From Ephydatia muelleri (Eukaryota > Porifera > Demospongiae > Spongillida > Spongillidae): a stretch of DNA of 64,000 nucleotides. Below, in pieces: positions 57,325 through 64,000 of the stretch. The translations under genes and the position numbers were made by a program. The stretch spans positions 8,663,662 through 8,727,661 of the forward strand of contig JABACO010000003.1 in the NCBI GenBank assembly GCA_013339895.1, in the 5' to 3' direction. The notes beneath the pieces are model-generated. The model made no database searches and had not been told where the DNA came from. It saw only the letters and a program-made list of their open reading frames with translations. Numbering within the stretch: position 1 is the first letter of the stretch; the number at the start of each line of letters is the position of its first letter.

Positions 57325-57490
57325 TATTTTGAGTGAGGTAATGAAATTAGGAGAGAATGCTGCAACCGATTTGGAAATTAAAGAATGTGAAGAGCTGGCA
57401 GAACAATTGGAAAAAAGTGCTCAATTTTATATACCATCCCATTTTCGTCAAAATGTTTTAGGTCTCCAGTTCATCGGAATGAAAGGTAGA
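57325..57490 (+). pseudogene. Out-of-frame continuation of the HSP70-like lid
   Basis: Read in the next frame from about 57305: LSEVMKLGENAATDLEIKEC then EELAEQLEKSAQFY, the second helix of an HSP70 lid. It ends at a possible donor, and the following sequence becomes poly-G (57522-57539). Confidence 0.6.
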
Positions 57491-58086
57491 TGCCGCATTT
57501 GGGTTTGGTGTGTGTGTGTGGGGGGGGGGGGGGGGGGGGAGTGGCCTCCGGTTTAAGAAAAAAATTAAGTAAAGCATTATAATCTGGATACAGGTGGCTA
57601 GTTTTGTATATCACAAGCGCTTGATATAACTGATTATCAACATGCATGGTGGTGTGTCGCGGGGTGTGCATGTGTGCATGGGCGTATAGCGTTCGTCGGG
57701 GATAACACAGTGAAAAAAACGCGTTGAAGCAGTTTTTGATTTTAAAGATGATTGAGCATTGATTTTACGACGCTGTCCACGTTACAATGATACAAAACAA
57801 ATGGCTAAAAGAGTGAATCTGGGAGATAAAAGTCGTTGCTATATTGGATTTGTCCCTATTACCGCAAGAACTCGTTTTTTTTTTTTTTTTAACCTTGTTT
57901 TGGTCCAAGGATTAGCAAAATAAGGTTTACGTTTCGGACTTAGGGGTCCTAAACTTTTATCCACATTGGAACTCAAATCTGAATTCTAGCGGTCTTTCCT
58001 ACATCTAGAAGGCTGTGCAAACCTGATACACGTTTATAGAGGGAGTTACATATGCGCACGAATGACTAATGGCCAGCGGCAGATCC
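57491..58086. other. Intergenic, G run and T run
   Basis: G run at about 57522-57539, T run near 57878. ACACAGTGAAAAAAACGCGT at 57705 resembles the MITE end at 45487. No gene is recognised. Confidence 0.5.
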
Positions 58087-58125
58087 GGGGGGGGGGGGGG
58101 GGGGGGTGGGGCATTCCCTCCCCCC

Positions 58126-58162
<37 letters not shown>
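58087..58162. repeat. Opposed poly-G (20) and poly-C (about 40) runs
   Basis: Twenty G at 58087-58106 are followed within 25 bases by C runs to 58162. The two can pair, forming a nearly pure G:C hairpin. Confidence 0.9.
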
Positions 58163-58388
58163 ACACACATAAATTCATAACTACGCGGGCCGCTTTTAAT
58201 AAACAATAGTTGCAAGCATATCGATACACGTACACATGACAGGTACTATTCATACCGTACACATTGGCAGGTTAGTATAATTTAGTATTTGCAAATTGCA
58301 ATGTTATAAATAATATAAATCTGGTTCATTACTAGCGAAACCAATCGACCCAGTACAATCTTGTTGTCTCTGCAAGCTTGTAGCAAGG

Positions 58389-58545
58389 TGCAGCTTCCCA
58401 ATATTAATACAATCCTCCGCACCATCATGGCAGTATGGCCCCTGACAAGTTGTGAAGCAGAACGGTCATTTAGTTAAAGAATTACATGAGATCGACGATG
58501 AAAGAGGATCGTTTAAATGGCTTGGCTCTTATGATGGTCCACCGT
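58389..58545 (+). pseudogene. hAT transposase C-terminal relic
   Basis: LQLPNINTILRTIMAVWPLT then SCEAERSFS and, after stops and shifts, the remains of RL..LAL. This matches the hAT dimerisation signature more closely than the copies at 9019 and 38675. Confidence 0.7.
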
Positions 58546-58918
58546 ACCGGTAATCTCTGCATGTGTCAGTGAGAACATCATCGACACATTTGCGGCAAGT
58601 CAAATCAGTTATTGTTATGAATGTTGTGTAGTTAATACATGTATACGTCGTTTATAATGCGTATACTAGTACCTTAAATATGTGCGTTTTATTATTATTA
58701 AACAGCGCAAACCCAACCGGTGAAAACAGCTTTTTCTAACTCGTTTCATGATTGGAATATAATAAAGTTGCAAAGCTTCTGACCCTGATGGGGGAACTTA
58801 CAGCTCTTCCCCATACCCTATAGCTGGGGCGGGAGAGGTACCCCCCTCCCGCATCCACCATCCGTGCCCCACCCCCACCCCCACCCCCTAATATCTGTTG
58901 TTTAATGTGACTTCATCT

Positions 58919-58962
58919 GGCGTAGCTAGACCCTTGCGTGGATGCGAGGGTCTAGCTACGCC
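58919..58962. repeat. Perfect 16-bp inverted repeat (hairpin)
   Basis: GGCGTAGCTAGACCCT and AGGGTCTAGCTACGCC flank a 12-base loop. No T-tract follows, so a terminator-like role is not implied. Confidence 0.85.
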
Positions 58963-59758
58963 GGACTACATGGGACTAGCGAGCAACTTGACCGCTTGTA
59001 CATGTATAATACTAGTGCTCGCGCTCCGTATTGATAACCGCGACCAGTACGTAAATACATAGCAACGTAATTATGACGTCATGCAAACACATTTGCGCTT
59101 TCCGCCCCACCGTTTCTCTTTCGCCTATGCTTAACTTTAATGTACGTAATCGAACAGTTTACTCGGGATGACGACTTCGTAATTTTTTGATGTACGGCTT
59201 GTTTTACGAATACCATAAGGACTGAAGGTTTAGTTATCTTGGTCCGATTCTAAAAGGACTTGTACTACGTGTTCGTAGCATTCGGTTGCAACTAGATCCC
59301 TTAAAAGACCGAACGGCAACAACTTTTTTCGCTGTACACCCGGGTGGACATTCATACAGGATAAATATTAGACATGCATTAAATTTCAAGCCGTATTGGT
59401 CATGTGATCGCATATTTGCTCTCATAGAACGGTCTCTCTATTTGAAGGGTTACTGGCCCCCCTGGCATGGGGATCGAAAAATAGACTGCTGCATGGTCCT
59501 CTCTAATTGATGGGTCCTCTCTAATTAACGGGTCTTCCTTAAAAAATTGATTTATGTGTGTTTTTGAAATATTTCGCATGTACAAATACATGTATGTTTT
59601 TCCTTACTTTTGTGCGATTTCGTTTCCTCTGTTTCTATTTTAAGGGTACCTCTACTCTAATACACGGGGTCCCGGCGGGGGATCAAAAAATAGATGGGTC
59701 GACCCTTATGTTAGAGCAAATACGATAACCTCTAAACCCGCTGTTTAATTAGCACAAT
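58963..59758. other. Intergenic, no gene recognised
   Basis: Short palindromic words are present but no coding feature. GGTCCTCTCTAATT recurs twice near 59490-59520. Confidence 0.45.
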
Positions 59759-60015
59759 ATATGGGACAGTTTCCGCGAAAATTGCCCCACGGTTAAAATG
59801 TTATAAAAATGCATCGTGTTTGAATCGCTATAATTTCCCAACGGATAACACTATCGACTTCCTATGTTCAACACTCCATAGTGAAATGGTGTAGTATGAA
59901 GTGTTGAAAATAGGAAGTCGATAGCGTTATTCGTTGGGAAGTTATAGCGATTCAACGCGATGCATTTGTATAACATTTTAACCGTGGGGCAATTTTCGCG
60001 GAAACTGTCCCATAT
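59759..60015. mobile_element. Fold-back MITE, 257 bp
   Basis: ATATGGGACAGTTTCCGCGA begins the left arm and the right arm ends with its reverse complement; the arms extend about 115 bases with few mismatches (AACGGATAACACTATCGACT against AGTCGATAGCGTTATTCGTT), leaving a loop of about 25 bases around 59872-59897. A bordering TA or AT could be the target duplication. Confidence 0.85.
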
Positions 60016-60079
60016 GCATCTTAAGTTTGTTCTTACAATATTCAATTTACTAACTGGCATAATTGCTTTGATTTTGCAG

Positions 60080-60360
60080 ACATAAATGATTACGAATGTA
60101 GGTACAGGGATGAAGCTATGATACCTCAGCAGGTAATAGGGATCCCTGAGGCTGTAGCTTATAATACCCGACATCAGACGACGGAAGGAGCCCAAGAGCC
60201 GATGGTGCGTGAACAGCCGATGGTAAGACAGCATCAGGCGGTAGAACGACATGGGCAGCAGATACAGCAGCCAATGGTAGATCGACGGATGGTGATGCCG
60301 CGGGCACCACCAATTGTAGCCAGAGCTTTTTGCGGCTGTAATTCCGATGCTGGGAACTGA
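60080..60360 (+). CDS. 3' terminal exon of an unknown gene
   Basis: A good acceptor, TTTGATTTTGCAG, precedes base 60080. The frame reads INDYECRYRDEAMIPQQVIG and continues Gln/Pro/Met-rich (EPMVREQPMVRQHQAVERHG) to TGA at 60358-60360; the end is RAFCGCNSDAGN. No domain is recognised. The upstream exon was not found; the fold-back MITE at 59759-60015 would lie in the preceding intron. Confidence 0.45.
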
Positions 60361-60478
60361 AAACATATAGAACAAGAAGACTAGGAGCAGCTGCTTGAAT
60401 ATAGAAAATGAGAACTATACAATTGACCATTACACAATAACTCGGTGTGCATTAGAATGTTAATCGCCTTACCTATGC

Positions 60479-60484
60479 AATAAA
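60479..60484 (+). promoter_or_regulatory. Polyadenylation signal of the unknown gene
   Basis: AATAAA lies 119 bases after the stop of the terminal exon. Confidence 0.4.
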
Positions 60485-60896
60485 ATATTCTATATACGCA
60501 AGACTGTAACTGTTGATGCATGGATGCATATAGTCGCTGTGTAAAAAGTTTCTACTGAAATGAAAAAAATTAAATAGGTTTTTAAATAGGCTCTATTTAC
60601 AAGGTATCGTTGGTCTCCCCCTATCCCCCCTAATACTCATCCCCCCCGGACCATATGCGGCACTACCGATGTTCCCCCCGGACCATCTAAAGCACTGCAG
60701 ACGGTCTCCCTAGGATCATCCATAGCGCTACACCTGGTCCCCCCTTGCCTTATTAAATTGAAATGAAGTACTTAATGTTATATCGTACCTACGCGTAGGC
60801 GCGTTAACCTATGTAGGCATTACAAATCACTTAATTCCAACAAATGAACAACCAGCCAACGCTTGAAATAACAACAATCAATATAGCAAAGCAGCA
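60485..60896. other. Intergenic with short C-rich repeats
   Basis: GGTCTCCCCCTA, GATGTTCCCCCCGGACCAT and related words recur at 60605-60750. No gene is recognised. Confidence 0.5.
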
Positions 60897-61835
60897 CACT
60901 GCAAATAAGTTGGTTGCAATGGTAAACCAAGAAAAATTAAACCCGTGGTTTAAATTTTAACTGGTTTCACCAAAATGTCAAATCAATTTTGTGGTTTAAT
61001 CCTTAAACGCAGCAATTTGGTTTAAATTTGACTTGGTTTACGCTTTAAACCAATCGTTTAAAAATAGTATTTATCATTGAGAATACCAATTCTGAATTCA
61101 TAGTCGCTGATTTCAAATGTAAAATATATTATGTTCTTATGCATAAGTAGTAACGATGTGCACGGTGAGTGAGAGGGGGGGGGGGGGGGAAGGTCACTCC
61201 GCAGTTTAAGTTCTGGGTGAGGAATTCCTGATAGCTACGTATGAGGCGTGTCTGGTCGTACCGCTATCAGGGGAGAGCGAGCGCAGCTTGAAGTGCAGAG
61301 GCGGTTAAAAGACTTCGCGATCGGTTATAATCTTAACAACCATCAGCGTCACAAGGGGTATTATTATATACAAGTAAAGAAAAACATTCTCTAACGAGAA
61401 AGTTGGTGGGCTTATTATATTTTGGCACCAAAGCTTGTATATTGTGTAACTCAATCACCACACATCTGTACCGCTGTACCTTCCATAAAGAGTGTAAATG
61501 CCGGGTTTTGCTCTAATGATCATTCGAGAAAGCCTTTTAACAGAGCTTTAAGATAGCCAGATGGTCAAGACGGGGAAATAGCGTTGGCGTAAGGTCAAGA
61601 CGGTGAAAATAGCGTTGGCGTAAGGTCTTTAGAGTTCAAATCACGTTCGTGACCAAATTGTCTTTTCTTTTTTAAAACTTTGGTTTAATCTTTAAACCAA
61701 AAATTATGGTTTATTTATAAAACCACTAATATGGTTTAAACATTTAACCAAATTCATTTGGTTTAACGTATAAACCTGTAGTCCAAAGGCTAAACCAAAA
61801 TTTGGTTTACCGTTGCAACCAACTTATTTGCAGTG
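60897..61835. mobile_element. Non-autonomous TIR element, 939 bp, with arrays of TGGTTTAA motifs
   Basis: Left end CACTGCAAATAAGTTGGTTG and right end (reverse complement identical over the same 20 bases) continue with CAAYGGTAAACCAA, about 34 bp of inverted repeat. Both subterminal regions hold many copies of GGTTTAA or TTAAACC in both orientations. No transposase is encoded. A target duplication is not clear. Confidence 0.8.
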
Positions 61836-61990
61836 GCCAGAAATTGAGGACATGAGTATGTAAGGTTACAATAGTGATGTGAGAATTCAGATTTCTCCAA
61901 TAAAATTTCATGATTTATCATGTTTCAAAACAACAAATTCAAATTAATTAACTAAAAAAAATTCCTAATTGAAAACCAAACAGGTTTAGT
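61836..61990. repeat. Dispersed repeat copy (also at 10690-10860)
   Basis: GGCCAGAAATTGAGGACATG and the AT-rich run after it match the segment at 10697-10860. It begins exactly at the end of the TIR element, so the element probably inserted into or next to this repeat. Confidence 0.65.
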
Positions 61991-62126
61991 ATTTACTAAA
62001 AACCGGTCTGATTATAATATGAAAAGAACATTAAGCATCCATTAGCTAAAATTCAAGACAAATTAATAAATTTCAACCCAGCATAATTTATCTATAAACG
62101 TTACCTTTGCGCGCATGCGTCATCTT

Positions 62127-62427
62127 TTATAACAAGTAAATAAAAACATTCTCTAACGAGAAAGTTGTTGGTATATAGGATTGACCAATGGTGGTGTAAA
62201 AAGCATGGAAACAAGAGTGACAGAAATTTGACTGGAAAATTGAAATAGGCCTATATTTAGCCCATTACTCAGGCATGTACTGTTACAACGTTAGTGTGCT
62301 AAATATAGGCCTATTTCAATTTTCCAGTCAAATTTCTGTCACTCTTGTTTCCATGCTTTTTACACCACCATTGTTTAATCCTATATACCAACAACTTTCT
62401 CGTTAGAGAATGTTTTTATTTACTTGT
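62127..62427. repeat. Large palindrome, arms about 120 bp
   Basis: The left arm (AACATTCTCTAACGAGAAAG ... AATAGGCCTATATTTAG, about 62127-62243) and right arm (CTAAATATAGGCCTATTTCA ... CTTTCTCGTTAGAGAATG, about 62299-62427) are near-perfect inverted repeats around a loop of about 55 bases. A further piece of the left arm sits at 61378-61405. Confidence 0.85.
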
Positions 62428-63060
62428 TTCATAAGTTTTTTCCTCTGGCGTCTTTATAAGTGGTGATAAATTGATTTTAATTTACGAAAGGAGGGAGGGA
62501 GGTTAAAAATTTTAATAATAGAAATGATAAGTATACGAGTTATTTATGTTATTCATTGTTCGGCCTTGTCCTCGTTTCCACCCTCTTCTATTGGCGCGGC
62601 GGCCTCGTTGTGGCCATGGGAGCCATGTGGGTGGTGGTGGCAGCGGCCAGGGGGGCAGCAGGCGAAGTGGTGGTGGGGCTAAATATAGGCCTCTTTGAAT
62701 TTTCCAGTCAAATTTCTGTCACTCTTGTTTCCGTGCTTTTTACACCACGATTGGTCAATCCTATATACCAACAACTTTCTCGTTAGAGAATGTTTTTATT
62801 TACTTGTTTCATAAGTTTTTTCCTCTGGCGTCTTTATAAGTGGTGATAAATTGATTTAAATTTACGAAAGGAGGGAGGGAGGGAGGGAGGTTAAATTTTT
62901 TTAATAATAATGATAAGTATACGAATTTTTTATGTAATTAACTGTTCGGCCTTGTCCTCGACCTCCTCGTCTTCTCCGGCGGCCTCGTTGTGGCCATGGG
63001 AGCATGCATGTGGGTGGTGGTGGCAGCGGCCAGGGGGGGCAGCAGGCGAAGTGGTGGTGG
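62310..63060. repeat. Tandem duplication of about 380 bp
   Basis: The right palindrome arm plus the following GTTTTTTCCTCTGGCGTCTT, GGAGGGAGGGAGGTTAAA, GTTCGGCCTTGTCCTCG and GTGGCCATGGGAGC sequence (about 62310-62685) recurs at about 62685-63060 with the same order. The second copy runs on into the minus-strand exon at 62930-63360. Confidence 0.8.
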
Positions 63061-63358
63061 GGGCACTGGTATAGGTGCCGGTGGTGGGGCTAGTGCTGGT
63101 AGCGGCGGGGGCCGCTCTGCTGCTTCTGCTGGTAGCGGCGGGGGCAGCCCTGCTGCTACTGCTGGTGGCGGTAGCTCTGCTGCTGCTGGCGGTGGGGACA
63201 GTGCTGCTGCTACTGCTGGTGGCGGATGATTGGGGGGGCAGCACTGCTTCTAGCAGCGGTGGCGGGGGCGGTGGCTGGGTGAACGGTTGAGGAGTCGGAG
63301 GATGTATTTCGTCCTCCGAGTCTTGTTCAAAAAATCTTGCATATTCCATCTGAATCAA
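62930..63358 (-). CDS. Probable exon of an unknown gene, Ser/Thr/Ala/Pro-rich
   Basis: On the minus strand an acceptor, CTGTCATGTTGATTCAG, precedes MEYARFFEQDSEDEIHPPTP. The rest is low-complexity Pro, Ser, Thr and Ala with a His-rich patch (RCHHHPHACSHGHNEA) and an acidic end (GEDEEVEDKAEQLIT). No domain is recognised. The tail of this frame is also present, truncated, in the tandem duplicate at 62560-62680. It may belong with the exon at 63620-63998. Confidence 0.4.
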   Translation of the reverse strand: MIQMEYARFFEQDSEDEIHPPTPQPFTQPPPPPPLLEAVLPPQSSATSSSSSTVPTASSSRATATSSSSRAAPAATSRSSRAAPAATSTSPTTGTYTSAPTTTSPAAPPGRCHHHPHACSHGHNEAAGEDEEVEDKAEQLIT

Positions 63359-63567
63359 CATGACAGAGAGTATAGAAACAAAGTGCAAGGATTTAGTTTT
63401 TACCTTTTTCTTCTCAGCAATCGAAGTGCACTATTTGGTGGGTGAGTAGCTTTTATACATGAAAACCTTAACATGTGTGCCGGCTGTGCTACAATTCTAT
63501 TGGTTCAATTTCATCCGTTACATCACCGATCATTATGCATATTCATGATCTCACAGATAAGGGGGGA

Positions 63568-63571
63568 GTGG

Positions 63572-63619
<48 letters not shown>

Positions 63620-63620
63620 A
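63568..63620. repeat. (GT)n microsatellite
   Basis: About 50 bases of TG units. It interrupts the minus-strand coding frame at its end. Confidence 0.95.
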
Positions 63621-63998
63621 TAATCGTTCACAGCTACAGCATGCAAACTCTGCATCGTCATTGAACTTGGATTGTAGCTCAGCTATAAGGTCAGCATGTG
63701 TAACTTTCAAGTCTCTCTCAATGCAGCCTAGACCAGATGATGAGTGGTCTTCACTAACTACGGCATGCTCAACTCCATCCTCACTAAACAAATCTGAAAA
63801 CTTCGCCTTCAAGCCCAGAAAAGGTATCAGCTCATCTATATTTCCACAAGAAAGTGCTGAATCAATAGCTAAAATGGTCATGTGGCATTTGCGAGCTTTA
63901 TAAAGTAGCCTAGTGAAAATCCTTAACACAGGAAAGTGAGGCATAGCTGCCCTAATAACTCGCAATGGACTAGAGCATTCTGGAAGCTCACAATAAAT
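63620..63998 (-). CDS. Partial protein with CCSCERL motif, continues right of the window
   Basis: The minus strand is open to the right edge. It reads YCELPECSSPLRVIRAAMPH, FTRLLYKARKCHM, ELIPFLGLKAKFSDLFSEDG, VERDL-like ERDLKVTHADLIAELQSKFN and EFACCSCERL before running into the CA/GT tract. The CCSCERL pattern resembles the Cys pair ahead of Helitron- and PIF1-associated domains in invertebrate transposon proteins, from memory only. The codon use and length suggest a real exon of a mobile-element gene; the true 3' border near 63620 is not certain. Confidence 0.45.
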
Positions 63999-64000
63999 AG

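Noticed and set aside
58919..58962. Rho-independent terminator
   Set aside because: No T-tract and a eukaryotic context; listed only as an inverted repeat.
62990..63290. Gly/Ala/Val-rich plus-strand frames
   Set aside because: Shadows of the low-complexity minus-strand exon at 62930-63358.

Overview
This is animal nuclear DNA: AT-rich, with spliced genes, short GT-AG introns (about 50-200 bp), metazoan gene families (rolling stone-like membrane protein, HSP70) and heavy loads of hAT, Ty3/gypsy and fold-back DNA transposons, long CA/GT, CAC/ATC and poly-G/poly-C tracts and a satellite array. A sponge or another marine invertebrate fits best; that is inference, and no species can be named from the sequence. 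There is no operon structure, CRISPR array, rRNA or tRNA that I can recognise.

Layout. 1-5.3 kb: the 3' part of a large nonribosomal peptide synthetase-like (NRPS-like) gene on the + strand, with one short intron visible and nearly all of the protein in a single 5-kb exon. 5.3-11.3 kb: gene-poor, with decayed gypsy integrase and hAT pieces and a (CA)n tract. 11.3-25.3 kb: a tandem satellite (63-bp monomer, about 1.27-kb higher-order unit) into which a 4.9-kb Ty3/gypsy element with two identical 172-bp LTRs has inserted. 25.3-34.3 kb: degraded retroelement pieces, a C-rich minisatellite and a GT tract. 34.3-38.5 kb: a 4.1-kb DNA transposon with terminal inverted repeats, a perfect 7-bp target duplication and one long broken transposase-like gene of a family I cannot assign. 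39.5-40.3 kb: last exon of a rolling stone-like gene (minus). 41.7-42.9 kb: a decayed transposon ORF with a Cys-rich stretch and an inactivated Ulp1-like protease. 45.6-52.3 kb: an inverted duplication; the right copy holds an intron-rich integrase gene (at least nine exons, minus) with an intact D,D40,E triad, the left copy keeps only its 5' part. 52.3-57.5 kb: two divergently transcribed HSP70-family genes, one canonical in its ATPase motifs but lacking EEVD, the other with lost catalytic residues and no substrate-binding beta domain; three copies of a palindromic MITE lie between them. 58-64 kb: hAT remnant, fold-back elements, the 3' exon of an unknown gene, a 0.94-kb TIR element, a palindrome with tandem duplications, and two minus-strand exons at the right edge.

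The genes are not an obvious pathway. The linked themes are mobile DNA capture and decay (the gypsy element in satellite, the unassigned TIR transposon, the spliced integrase) and two genes of biochemical interest: the animal-encoded NRPS-like protein and the ATPase-dead HSP70-like protein beside a normal one.
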